DNA of 64,000 nucleotides from the NCBI RefSeq assembly GCF_026914185.1, contig NC_070559.1, positions 7,609,501 through 7,673,500 on the forward strand, written 5' to 3'. The notes beneath the pieces were generated by a model that did not search any database, was not told the DNA's origin, and worked only from the letters and a program-made list of their open reading frames with translations. A program made the translations under genes and the position numbers. This document shows, in pieces, positions 10,106 through 21,663 of the stretch. Within the stretch, counting starts at the first letter, position 1, and each line of letters begins with the position of its first letter. The DNA comes from Puccinia triticina. Its lineage: Eukaryota > Basidiomycota > Pucciniomycetes > Pucciniales > Pucciniaceae.

Positions 10106-12932
10106 CAAGCTAGGGAGTCTTTGTGGAACCTTTGAGAGATATGTAATAAAATTGAAGGGAAATGTTGGGGATAGGAGGGATATTAACCGAATGACCTGAT
10201 GGTGCAAGAAAGCTTGAAGGCTCAGAAAAAAGGCGGGGAGTGGTTGGGCAACCAAAGTCAGAGATGAGTGATGGTCAATGGTATACCCACCCTTGCCCGT
10301 GTTGCGTTGTTTCAATAACCTTAGTACCCTTTAGATGTGAATTCCTTTCACCACTTGTGATGGGTCTAAAGGGATGTTGCATGTATTATGGGCAGCAGCA
10401 GACATCAAATCAACCGCAGAATGCTCGCACGACTAAATGAGCAGATCACATCCAGTGATCAGAAGTGATCCGTTTCAGCAGTGATGCATGCAGTCACCGC
10501 GGTAGCAACCTCCCGCCGCCGGTGGTGGAATCTGGTCCCCCCGTCTAGTCCCTCATGCTACCGCCTACCAAACATTTATGTAAAGAGCTAAAAGGATCCG
10601 CTCGACGCCGCTTTGAAGGGTGATCCAAGCAAACCTCACTCGCGTGCTCATCGGAACAGGTTGCGGCTGCTTACCCGAGTCATTTATAGCGGGGTAGATA
10701 TTTACACATCGCCTCATAGGTAGCCATCGCAACCTGCCCAACCCCCCACAGGCGATGGATGGGTACATACTGAGTCCTGGCATGGACTGTGCAAGAAGAG
10801 TGACATAAAACACGGTCCGAGTGGGGTTCATCCAAGGATAGTTTATGTATGAATGATCAACGGCCCATATAATCAACAGTCCATAAAAATATCAGATGGC
10901 GAGATGCAAGCATCAGCAAATCGCCTCACTGCTGCTAAACTGCTCCTCACTGGAACACCCCACGTGAGATTGTTTTGGTTTGATGCAATCAAATGTATTA
11001 TGCCGGTTTTTACATTTTAACATGGGTTTACCAAAGCTTCGTCCGTTTGAGAGAAGGCCCGGTCTTCTCCATCTCATCTCGAGACGGAGTCCTCTTCTCA
11101 CAGCCTCGCCCAATTTTTTCCTGCAACAATTTGTGATTTTGCCCCCAAGATGCATGATAATCAGATGTCTCCGGAGTCCGTGCCGACTGGATAGCGAAGG
11201 TTGACCGGCGGTCAGGCTCACTTGATGCCAGTGACACCAGTTGCGGGGCGACGACAAAACGGCTCGAAGTTAAGTGGCCAAGTTGCTGAACTCCGCCCAC
11301 CAGGCCTCGGTGTAAAGAACGCGGCCCTTTTTCACTTCAAAACCTAATTTGGAACTCTTATTCAATATACGATCTTTTAACGTGTACTATAACTTCTTTT
11401 GAAATTTTAAATTTATAGCAAAGATTTTGGGATGATAAGGAAAATAACAAAATAAATCTCTTAAAGAAAAGGGAAATTACAGCGTTTCTTTGAATATATA
11501 TAGGAAAATAACATCTTTAGAATTTGAGAGAACATCTTGGAATATAGAATCTATCTCGTATGATCGGTCCTTCGTTGTCATCTAATGAGCGCATCTATTG
11601 ATGCGTGCGCGTCGCGTAGAAACTTTTCGTAGATAATAGATGTTTTTACTTTGGTTTTTGACTTTTTGTTTCATGGTTTCCGACCCGTGTTTGACACTCG
11701 GTCGTTCCCAAATGAAACAGGCCTCAGGGAAACCGGCAAGTGCTCCGTCAGCCCATCGAGAGTGAGAGCCCTGAATGCGCGTTCAGCGTAAGCGCTGGCA
11801 AACGCCGGCACCATATGTCGTCAAACCGGCCCGAGCCTGGCTAGAACTGCGGGTGTGGACAAACTTAGCTAAGTCCGAGGGTGGAGGCGTTCGCGCCTCC
11901 ACAGTATTGGTGATTGAGGCCTGAGAGGAATGACCAAAAACACCATTTTCAACGAATGTTGCAATAGCTCCCTTACCTCCGAAGATTTCACCAATATTTT
12001 TGGATATTAAGAAAGCCCTGCATCTTGGCTAATTTTGATGCTCTTGGATCATCAAATTTCCTCATTCCTTGCTCATCATAACATATTGAAGATGGTGGGT
12101 TGCAAAAGCCAAGCATGAGGTCCGTAAAACAGCATTTTAGTGTAAATCCATACGCTTTCCTCAAGAAAAAAAATGACAGGTATCCTCATTGAAACTGGTT
12201 TGACAGATCTGAGGGCATCAAAATGGTGTGGGATGCTTGTGGGAACATGCATTTGGGCATGTTCACTCAAGATTCCGAGGGAGCTCATTTGAAAAACAGT
12301 TATACCTTGACTGTTTTTGCCAGAATGAAGTTTTTTTTACTACACGCCTACGCTGCAAAAAAAAACTGTGTCAACTGTGAGCAGTTGACATGTGGTAACT
12401 CTGAGGAAGCTTGTGGTATTACACCAGCCTTACTCAAGGTTTGACTCAACCCAAGCTTCAATGCACAGTCACTGTGCACCTTGCACAGTGACTGTGCCAA
12501 CAAAGACACTTGTGCATTCATGTGGAGTTACAATGGCAGCTTGGCTTGAGTATCCTGCATGTCAACTGCAAGCAGTTGTCCAAGTTTTTTTTGCAGTGCT
12601 AGTATCTTGGGTTTGGGAAGAAGGAAAATGCACACAAAGGTGGCAGGAGATAGCCAGGCATCCCAAGAGTCTAAGTGTAAATGTAGAGGGGGATTACACC
12701 AAGGCAGCACCGTGCAGGGGCCTTAGCATAAAAAGGCAGGGATTATTGTCATTTCTCTCAGGCAAATTTCACTGATAAGGCATCAGTCCCTCCCAGAGGG
12801 AGGCCGAAGCCTCCCTTGGGAGAGAATTAGTTAAGTTTGGGACATGGATCCCCCTCTGGCAAACCAATACTGGTGGTCAGTCACTACAGCCCAAAGCCAA
12901 AAGACTGCCGGTTCCAGCATACAAAATTAATA
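10106..12932. other. Intergenic, no gene recognised
   Basis: Several open frames of 60-130 codons occur on both strands, but none shows a domain, signal peptide or exon partner that I can support. Composition shifts from GC-neutral (10.4-11.3 kb) to AT-rich (11.35-11.55 kb) and back. Short inverted words such as the CAACTGTGAGCAGTTG palindrome occur around 12.4-12.6 kb. Confidence 0.45.
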
Positions 12933-13158
12933 GGGGGTTTCAAAGTTGGCCAGATGAAACTTGCATGCACTTTTGCAATTTTGTGTTCAAGTGCATTCTT
13001 GAACACAGAGTTGCAGAAGTGCATGCAAGTCACATTTTACCACCCCCCCCCCCCCAAACCTGCTTGAAAGTTTTTTTGAATTTTGGAGTTCAAGAAAAGC
13101 CTTGGAAACCAACTTGCAAAAGTGCGTGCAAGCATGCATGGCCGGCTTTGAATCCCCC
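12933..13158. mobile_element. 226-bp foldback MITE with TAATA target duplication
   Basis: Ends are inverted copies of GGGGGTTTCAAAG (left) and CTTTGAATCCCCC (right), followed inwards by GGCCA. TAATA flanks both sides (12928-12932 and 13159-13163); a simple TA duplication is the alternative reading. The core at about 12958-13030 is a near-perfect hairpin, ACTTGCATGCACTT against AAGTGCATGCAAGT. The element is non-coding. Confidence 0.7.
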
Positions 13159-13399
13159 TAATACATAAAACCAGAAACAAACAAAGAGAAAAACTTTATT
13201 AAGATTTTTTGAAATGACTATGCTACTCGGCAAGTGAGATTTCTCGTTCAAGACTACCCCGACATCATCGTTTGATGGTTTTTCCCAACTTCCAAGTCCT
13301 GATATATAATTGCTTGAGCTTTGATTTTGCTCTCCATGAGTGCATTGGACAATCAAACTATTATGATAGGAGCATTCACTGGGTAATAACTAGAGATAG

Positions 13400-14109
13400 T
13401 GTTGGGAGCACCCCGGGGAGGAGGAGGTTGAACTTAATGAATCTATCCTTTCTGCTGGGCTGTAGAGATTGTATAACAGCTCTGTTTATGAAGCTTAGCG
13501 CAAAAACCCGTCAAAATAAAGGGTTTGGGCCCTAGCACTATAACTGTGCTGATGTAAACACTAGTAATGTAAATTACTAAACTTGTTACGTGGTAAATAT
13601 GGCCACTACAAGGGTTTTAAACACTCTTTAAAAGAGGAGGATTTAGTATATGTAATTAATAATATATAATTATTAATTACAGGGAATAAATTTGGCGTAA
13701 AGAGTAGGTGGTAAGCGCTTAAACTGATTGGCTGCTTGACAGAGGTGGTGGTCTTACGGCAACTACTTATAAGTATAAAGCTTTAAATATGCTAATAAGG
13801 GATTTTTGATATTTAAAAGGTTTAATCCAGTGGATTTTACGTGCTGGGGATGGTTTTAAAGGAAAAGGGGCTACAGTAGTAGCAGAGGAGAATATTCACG
13901 GCAAACTTACGGTTTATGGGCAGTGAATGGTCTGGGGGATCTTTTCCTGAGGGTCAAGTAGGCCTCTATTTATAGAGGGGACTTCTGTGGGCCCAACCAC
14001 TAAGTCCTTTTCTCGCTATGGGAGTATCCTGAGGTGTAGCCGTGAACAAGGCTTGGCTGTGGGCAATTTATTTGTATTATAATAGACTAATTTCCCTGAC
14101 TCTGTCACA
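13400..14109 (-). mobile_element. Possible solo LTR
   Basis: Read on the minus strand this segment begins TGTGACAGAG and ends GCTCCCAACA, i.e. TG...CA, and contains a good TATAAATA box. It has no coding potential. I could not find a matching 5-bp duplication at the two flanks and there is no second copy in the window, so this is only a suggestion. Confidence 0.3.
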
Positions 14110-16778
14110 TGACATGTTTATAACCAATTGTGTTGAGTTTTCGACCGGAGAACCCAAAAAGGGGGCGGAGATGCGGAAAGAATATGCTGGACAGTGAGAG
14201 GAGGATTTTCTCACTGGATCGGCTCAAGGGTGGAAAAAGAGGGAGAGAACCAATGAGTTGATTACTCTGGAATAGGCTATGGCCATATAGACTATGTACA
14301 TGGCAGCAACTTGTGGGTGAGAATAAAATGAATAAAAAATGATAATGAATAAGAAACTTCTCAACTCATTGTAACATGTTAAAAGGTACATCAATACCCC
14401 CAGCAGAGAGTGTGCACACAAGAGGATAAGAGGGATTTGGGAAAGTTTGACAAACTAATCTAGGCAAGGAACAAAGTCAACAAGGCTAGTACGGTGAGCA
14501 AACATGACCGCTAAATACAAGCAGACCATAATATGTGGACTCATAAGTGTTGGATATCTTTGATCTGAAAACATGTACATAGAGGAGGATATAATAGGTG
14601 GAGATGGTGTGAGGAGAAAGTGAAGGGGTTTTAGGGATGAGTGGAAAGACAGAAATTCAACAAATTGTCATGTGAAAGAGCTTCAGTAGAAGTCTACATA
14701 ATGCTTTCACGGGGTATTTTTACACAAGTAATATTACTCTTTAATGTACAATAGTTTATTTTTATGTACTTTGTTTATTTTACTAATTTTTTGTATGTAA
14801 TACCTTTTTTGGGTGCTTTCTGGGGCCAATTCTTAATTATACAATTAGTACATGAAGGAATAGGTGTTGCAATACAGTCCAGAGAGTAGGATCAGGTGGA
14901 TGACTACAGCAAGTCAGTTAGGTGGAGCGGGCCCTGGTACAACTCTATCTATCACTATACTAGGTTTAGAAAGCTTGTATCTAGTTATAGCATTGTTGTG
15001 CCGCTTCCCTTTTCTTTTTCTTCACTCATCTTTCTCCAAGTCATTCCCCGCGCACCTCAATAGGTGCATAGTTCATTTCTCTCTCTCATTGTTTGTCGTC
15101 GGCCTCCCATCATCGGCCTCCTTAGCTCACTGCGTGCTGTCTGGTTTTCTCAATAGGAATAAGGGGTTACTTTGAGTGGGTGACCCCCCTTAATTTATGA
15201 TGAGGAATCTGATTCTGTAATAATAATTCACTAATTATTATTATTTACTAAGTTATTGCAGTCTTTTGGATACTTGATGTATCTCTAAGGCTGACATTGT
15301 AAGCTTTACAAATTGCATCCTGAATTCGGTACCCGGTGGTCGGTTGTACCCGCCGGAATGAGGCTGGGATGGGTCAGGACTGGATGTGCAGGGTAGCCTG
15401 GTTCTTGGCAGCAAACAAGTAATTTATAGAAGTATTCTGGTAATACCCAGGTAACGTGTGGACAACAGGACTCGACGAGAAAGCTCAGAGGTGGCAAATC
15501 CTGGAGTTTTCTGAAAGGAGTTTTCGTGTGGAAACCGTTTGGAGAACTCTGGAGAACTCGATTCACTGTGTGATTCCAGAGCGATGGGCTGAATCCAATT
15601 TAACCCTGCAAATGATGAGGGACTTCATTAAGTTATGGTTAAAAAGGAAGGAGGAATTGGACTCGGAGGAGCATGATAAAGCCGGACTATGCACTGCTGA
15701 CACGAAAAGATGCCAAGGCCAATTCCCCCCCTTTTCGGAGAAGGTGGCCGGCTAGTAACTTGGTCCACTTGGTGCGCCGACACTCCACATCGCCAATACA
15801 CTCGGAGCTCTACGGACTCCCGCTGTGCGCCGGTAAACACTAAAGATCATCCGTCGCCAAAACGGATTGTCGCCCTCAACCTTTTAATGGTGCATTGGTG
15901 CGGGCAGTCAACAGCAGTGGGAAAAGAAATCAGCCGCCCACAGAAATGGGACCTTCCAGCCCATTCTCACTGGACTTCAGCTCGACTTGGACTTGATGCG
16001 TTGGCGGTGTCGGTACACCTTTGCAAACGTCAGTTTTGTAACGACGGCGGACATTGATAGTCACTTCGGGCGATATGCCCCTGTGGCCTGCATGGTAGTA
16101 GATTGTGGGCAAACCGGTTTTTCATTAGTCCGATTCCATAGTAATAAATGCGTAAGTAGGGTCAGGTGTGGAGTGTGGGCTTTTGTACGCCGACCTCGGT
16201 CGCGGCGGAGACCTTTTTGCTTCTTCATCTCGGTTGGTTATTTCGACGGGAGCTTCCTCGTAGGTTTTCCCGCTATTCTCTCGCTCACCACGGGACTCAG
16301 TCATTTTGCACAGCTTTTACCCCGGGTCAACTCAGGTGATCTTCTCCTCTGCTCCCACCAGGCCCCGCACTGCCCTTTACCCGAAGAAACTTTTCTGAAG
16401 CGGGCATTGATTTCTCTGTCCAGTGACCCTTGGTGATTAACGCCGTCGTTTCCTCGCAGTGATTGAGTCCACCAAACGTATACATACCCATTACTTTCAA
16501 GTTGCTCTTCAACCAGCTTCGCCGGTCTCGTGAGGATACACTGTGCCAACCAAGCCTCTCTCTGCAGTCGACTCCTATTATTTTATTTTGAAACGACACC
16601 GTTCTAGCCCCTCTGTGATCAGTCGTGTTCACCAAACACATTCGCGTTGTCGGTGACTTCCCGTAAGCACAAATACACACATAACCACCAAGCCAACTCG
16701 TTTTCATCCCTTGTATACTCATTGACCGACAGCTTTAGCCCGAAGCGTTTTTTGTAAATTTTACAATCTCCAAAAAAC
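14110..16778. other. Intergenic, no gene recognised
   Basis: Open frames of up to about 150 codons occur on both strands around 15.3-16.7 kb, but I find no domains, no exon structure and no repeats shared with other parts of the window. An AT-rich stretch lies at 14.7-14.9 kb. Confidence 0.4.
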
Positions 16779-17852
16779 ATGTATTTGTTTACATGTCTAG
16801 GCGTGGCTACGTGTTATATCGGCCTTGCTTTTTGCTATCATGAAACCTATAACGAACAAGCTGCCTTGTCTCGGTCTAAGAAGGGTGCGAATTGGAATAT
16901 GACATCTTGCTTGTGATCATTCACTCTAGAGACTGATCAATTGTGATGATTGTACTATTCTTCGTATAGGTTTTGAAGAAAGTCGTCTGGTTCCCGATCT
17001 TCTTTCGACGTTTGATCCTCAAGGAACTCTGGCTGTAAGTTCTTTGCTATTCAGGGCGTTGTTCCTTGAATCTTTATTAAAGCTGACCTATGTACTCATC
17101 GATTCTCCAGATCCACTTTGCTGATGATAAAGTTCTCCGACGTCCTGGGTTCCCAATGTCAGCTCGAGATACTCAAGCTAGCCCAAGTGTTCAGCTTTAC
17201 CCTGAGTCCACCGGCCAGCTGGACTCAGCAGAGAAGTTTACATTGATCATGGTAGACCCAGATTCGCCCATCCATGCCAACCCATCTGGGTGAGTGAAGC
17301 CAGCAATCCGCTGCCCAGACTACTTTGTTTTAACGCCTGCAAGCTCGACCTCTGCTCAGGGCCAAGTTGCACCTTCTCGCCACCGATCTGGCTCTCGATC
17401 GGCATCATGAACCAGTCGAAACCTACACCCTCCTCAACAACACTCGATTCTTGTTTGATTGGCATTCACCGAATCCGGAGCCCCGCACAGGCGTTCACAG
17501 GTACACTTTTCTGTTGTACAAAGGTGTTGCCTCACAGACGTCTCAGCAGCCTCTTCAGGCCCCGGACTTCAATAGCTCCGGTTTCAATCTCGCTCAGTTT
17601 ACGCGTGATGCCGGGCTTCAAAATCCGTATGCTGCGGCTTTTATGAATGTTGATTCAGCATCCAGTGAGCTGTTATGTTCCAATTTTTTTGTATTCCCCT
17701 TTTGATTATCAACTATACTGACTAGTCTGACTACATGACGATGTCTCACAACAGATGCCCAAGGCAACAGTGCATCAGGCCGATCGATTGATGTATATAC
17801 CCTCAGCACTACAATTGCCCTGTCCGTTCTTGCGGCAATCTACCTCTCCTAA
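16779..17852 (+). CDS. Secreted PEBP-family protein with probable GPI signal, 5 exons
   Basis: Phosphatidylethanolamine-binding protein fold; family members bind anionic ligands and include the yeast carboxypeptidase Y inhibitor Tfs1. Proposed CDS is join(16779..16884, 16970..17034, 17111..17289, 17360..17664, 17755..17852), 250 residues, with all phases consistent. Family signatures: ESRLVPDLLSTFDPQGTLAI after the signal, FTLIMVDPDSPIHANPSG (the conserved DPDxP ligand-pocket motif), LHLLATDLAL, and TGVHRYTFLLYKG (the GxHRY motif). Residues 1-20 form a hydrophobic signal peptide. The last ~15 residues are hydrophobic and follow a small-residue stretch (GNSASG), the usual arrangement of a GPI-attachment signal. 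A secreted, wall- or membrane-anchored PEBP protein is therefore likely. The anchor is inferred from composition only. Confidence 0.87.
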
Positions 17853-18110
17853 GCTTTCGCTTCATGACATACCATTGGTGTCTAAATCTGATTTAGCATC
17901 TCAAACGCAGTTTTATGGCACATTCCTGTTCGAACACGTCTTACCACAAATGTGCACGCAAATATCTACCAGAACCCTGCTGACATTTTATTTTAGCACT
18001 TCTTATCATTCCCATCCATGGATGAGTCTTCTTATTTTCTATTTTCTATTTTCCATTCTTAATTGTTTCATAGTCCATTTCTCCATCCTTACTGATTGCT
18101 GTATATGTCA
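17853..18110. other. 3' flank of the PEBP gene, no feature seen
   Basis: AT-rich, pyrimidine-biased sequence between the stop codon and the large foldback element. I see nothing else in it. Confidence 0.4.
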
Positions 18111-18404
18111 TAAAATTAGGGAGTTGAAAAATCGACTCCCAGGAATTAATAAATCGACTCCCAAAAGTCGTTTACGTCGCGCGGACCGTCTCCGGACGTC
18201 CCCCCTGGGTCCTCAAGACCTCGCGCGGCCCAAAAGCATTTTGGGAGTCAATTAATTAATTCCCCTCTCGAGGATAGGAGTCGATACATTAATTTAACAA
18301 AAAATGACAGAATATACAAAAAAATTATATCTTGTCACTGTTGTACCTGAACTCCCTAAACCTTTTACAGCAATATAAATACACTCTTTAGAGAATATTG
18401 TGAG

Positions 18405-18885
18405 CTTCATGGCATTAGTACTCCTCAGGGAGACCCTGTGTAGCCAGGGGCAGATTTGGCGGATTTCCTACTAAGGCCAACCCCCAAAACCTTATCTGTG
18501 GTGCTCCAAATGGCCCCAAGATTTTTCAGCTATAAGAATATACTATTTAAAACATATGTTAAGCTTCACAGCATTAGTACTCCTCAGGGAGACCCTGTGT
18601 AGCCGGGGGGCGGATTTGGCCGATTTTCTACTAAGGCGAACCCCTGAAACCTTATCTACGGTGCTCCAAATGGCCCCAAATTCTTCCTGCTATAAGAATC
18701 AACTCTTTAAAACATAAGTTAAGCTTCACGGCATTAGTACTACTCAGGAAGACCCTGTGTAGCCGGGGGGCAGATTTGGCGGATTTCCTACTAAGGCAAT
18801 CCCCCAAAACCTTATCTACAGTGCTCCAAACAGCCCGAAATTTTTTCTGCTATAAGAATAAACTCTCTAGAAAATATTACAAGTT
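18405..18885. repeat. Three tandem ~155-bp units in the left arm of the foldback
   Basis: The word GCATTAGTACT followed by GACCCTGTGTAGCC begins near 18411, 18567 and 18729. Each is followed by GCGGATTT, CTACTAAGG, CCTTATCT and a TATAAGAATA stretch. The right arm shows only two inverted counterparts (near 19.26 and 19.43 kb), so the arms differ in unit number. Confidence 0.75.
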
Positions 18886-18914
18886 CCAAGGAGGTATTGC
18901 ACATCAGGCACACC

Positions 18915-19140
18915 TTTTATCCACCATGGTGTAGCGTAGCGCAGCGCAAACACACTATTTTTTAGCGTAGCGTTAGCCCAATTGCACGCATCTGCGCTAA
19001 AGCTACACGCACAGGGTGCAAAGCTATCTTAGATTCTAGTTTAGTGTTAGCGCAGATATGCGCGATTGCGCTAATGCTATGCTAAAAAATAGTGGATTTG
19101 TGCTGTGCTACGCTACACCATGGTCAACAAAGGTGTGCCT
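18915..19140. repeat. Central TAGCG-rich palindrome of the foldback
   Basis: This core reads ACCATGGTGTAGCGTAGC on the left and GCTACGCTACACCATGGT on the right. Its interior is made of TAGCG/CGCTA words, including CGTTAGC and GCGCTAA. The interior closely resembles the longer elements at 20710-21178 and 49197-49683, so it may be a small member of that family lodged at the symmetry centre. Confidence 0.65.
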
Positions 19141-19776
19141 GATGTGTAATACCTCCTTGGAGCTTGTAATTTTTTCTAGAGAGTGTATTCTTATAGCAGA
19201 AAAAATTTTGGGCTGTTTGGAGCACTGTAGATAAGGTTTTGGGGGATTGCCTTAGTAGGAAATCCGCCAAATCCGCCCCTGGCTACACAGGGTCTCCCTG
19301 AGGATTACTAATGACGTGAAGCTTAAAATATGTTTTAAAGAGTATATTCTTATAGCTGAAAACTTTTGGGGCCATTTGGAGCACCATAGATAAGGTTTTG
19401 GGGGTGGGCTTTAGAAGGAAATCCGCCAAATCCACCCCTGGCTACACAGGGTCTCCCTGAGGAGGAATAATGCTGTGAAGCTCACAATATTCTCTAAAGA
19501 GTGTATTTATATTGCTGTAAAAGGTTTAGGGAGTTCAGGTACAACAGTGACAAGATATAATTTTTTTTGTATATTCTGTCATTTTTTGTTAAATTAATGT
19601 ATCGACTCCTATCCTTGAGAGGGGAATTAATTAATTGACTCCCAAAATGCTTTTGGGGCCGCGCGAGGTCTTGAGGGCCCAGGGGGGACGTCTGGAGACG
19701 GTCCGCGCGACGTAAACAACTTTTGGGAGTCGATTTATTAATTCCTGGGAGTTGATTTTTCAACTCCCTAAAATTA

Positions 19777-20709
19777 TTGGACCTCTGTTAGCAAAGATCA
19801 TGATGAAATTTTGCCAGGAAGAGCTACAGCACTACTGCAAAGGTAAAAGCAAAATTAAGACCAAAAAATGAAACCCGCAAACTTCCACTTTGCATTAATG
19901 TTCCATAGCTTCCCTGTATTGTAGAATAAATCATTTTCTTTTCAATACATATTTGTTGTATTAGTCCAGATAATCTGACCAGTTTGTAAAAATTGCAATG
20001 ATAAATGTGAAAAAGTACCCTTAGATTGACTGCACTGCAGACATGGTGTTAGTTGTACCAACAGGCTCCCTATGACAAGCTATTAAAGAGGCTTGTATTT
20101 GTTTTAATCTCAGGTGGTCTAAGTTTTAATTGTCTTAATTCTGTCCACCTGGTCAATTGATATCCTGGAGGACTTCCCGTGAACTTTGAATAAATCTGGA
20201 ATTTCAGATTTTGCAGGGAACTCTGGAACCTGGAACTCTGGATCCCTTTGCGGATCTTTGGGGACCTAGATTTCCCTGCAAAATCTGATATCTGGCGGCT
20301 CAGATCTGACTTTCCAGATTGCCAAGAAGTCCTCCCCTATTTCAGTAGGACAAAACATCAAAAAATATCAATCTCCCTGGCTAAAAATTTCATCAGTGCT
20401 CTCAGATTGGGACAGTTTGTTATTTTGAAAATCAATACAAATATTGCAACAGAAAAAGATGCAAGTCAAGCTGTCATGGACTCAATTGGGGGCATTATAA
20501 GGCAGTTGGGGGTCTGATGACAGTCACCTTAGACCAGTGGATGACTTTCCCCCTGAGTTTGCGAGCCTCCCAGATCTCAATTTACACCCCCAAACTCTTA
20601 ATTTTCAGTAAAAAGGAAAATGTATTCCTAAGCCTGCAGCTCATTGCTTTCATGTGCATTGGTTGTGGTTTTGGTAGGTAGCTTCTTTTAGGATCTAGCA
20701 TCCAAGTGT
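19777..20709. other. Intergenic with a short inverted-repeat element
   Basis: No gene recognised. A 169-bp segment at 20167-20335 begins GGAGGACTTCC and ends AAGTCCTCC, and contains a second inverted pair (CAGATTTTGCAGGGAA and TTCCCTGCAAAATCTG). The terminal word is shared with the element at 34877-35020, although the interiors differ. Confidence 0.5.
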
Positions 20710-21178
20710 CAACGGTGGGCCAGCTACGCTAACCGTAGCGTTAGCGTGGCGTAGCGTAGCGTAGCAGAATTCCGCTAAATTTTAGCGTAGCGTTAGCGGA
20801 ATTGCGCCTTCTCTGCGCTAACGCTACGCGCAAAGGGTGCGGAGCTAATTTAGCTGTTAGCGTAGCGTTAGCGCAGATGCACACAATTGCGCTAACGCTA
20901 CACACGCAGGGCGCAAAAGAGCGCGCGCTACGGTGCGCCACAGTGCTTTTAGCTGAAAAAAGGGCCTTTTTGTTTTGCTAAAAGCGCCGTAGTGCAGCAT
21001 AGCGTAGTGACTGTAGCGGCGCACTAACACTAACAAACAATTGGCGCGCTGTTAGCGCCGCTGAAAGTTAGCACAGTGTAGCAGCACTAATAGCGCGCTA
21101 ACGCTACTCAAAATGGGCGGGCGCTTTTTGCCGCTACGCTAACGCGTAGCGCTGAAATAGCGTAGCGGCCCACCGTTG
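20710..21178. mobile_element. TAGCG-word TIR element A with 7-bp target duplication
   Basis: 469 bp with perfect 12-bp inverted ends CAACGGTGGGCC / GGCCCACCGTTG and direct flanks CAAGTGT on both sides (20703-20709 and 21179-21185). The interior is built of permutations of TAGCG and CGCTA (GTAGCGTTAGCG, GCGCTAACGCTACGCG) and folds on itself in many registers. It is non-coding. The copy at 49197-49683 is colinear with it along the whole length. Confidence 0.88.
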
Positions 21179-21185
21179 CAAGTGT

Positions 21186-21663
21186 CCAGGTGATTGTTTC
21201 ACCAAGTATTTACCTGCAATCAATTGGGTCACGCATCAAGGAGATGGGAAGCAAAGGTATGACACTATTACTGGCGCTGGGTGATTTATGTTAATGAGTC
21301 TGTTCTATGGCAATGAGAATCAGTCAGACGGCCTAAGAGAGATAGATGGGCCAAGTTGACCTAAGTTGACTCACTTGAACTGTTACTTGAAGGAGAATTG
21401 TAGGATCTGGTGAAAATCATTCCAGCTCTTTCTACCTTGGCTTCTATCCTAAAAAGCCAGCACCACAATCTTTGTAGATCTGAAATCCCCAAAGATGTTG
21501 TTTCTAGCGATGGATGAGATCTGAATCTGCAGGGGTTGGATCTGGATCTACAGGGGTCTTCAGATCCAAAGAGTACTCTGGGACAAGCTCGATGGGACTT
21601 TTTTGTACAAATCCATCAGAGACCAAGGGGAATCCTCCATCAATTTTTACTACTTCTCTCGCC
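21186..21663. other. Upstream region of COQ3
   Basis: About 480 bp between TIR element A and the chosen COQ3 start. The COQ3 reading frame is open upstream to 21514, but that segment looks like leader rather than protein. I see no other feature. Confidence 0.4.

Larger units (their letters stand above)
18119..19768. mobile_element. 1.65-kb foldback element with 8-bp target duplication
   Basis: The two halves are long inverted copies of each other. The left end GGGAGTTGAAAAATCGACTC is mirrored at the right end, and the arms stay complementary almost to the centre (about 18.95 kb), giving arms near 800 bp. The element is flanked by TAAAATTA on both sides (18111-18118 and 19769-19776), an 8-bp target duplication as made by hAT-type and some other transposases. 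It has no transposase. The arms contain tandem ~155-bp units (GGGAGACCCTGTGTAGCC word), three on the left and two on the right. The centre holds a short TAGCG-rich palindrome. A transcript would form one very long hairpin. Confidence 0.88.

Noticed and set aside
12223..13535. Several 60-130-codon frames as genes
   Set aside because: They overlap a foldback element and low-complexity DNA, and show no domains or exon partners.
20710..21178. TAGCG-rich repeats as a CRISPR-like or telomere-like array
   Set aside because: There are no regular spacers and no fixed period; the segment has inverted ends and a target duplication, so it is a transposable element.
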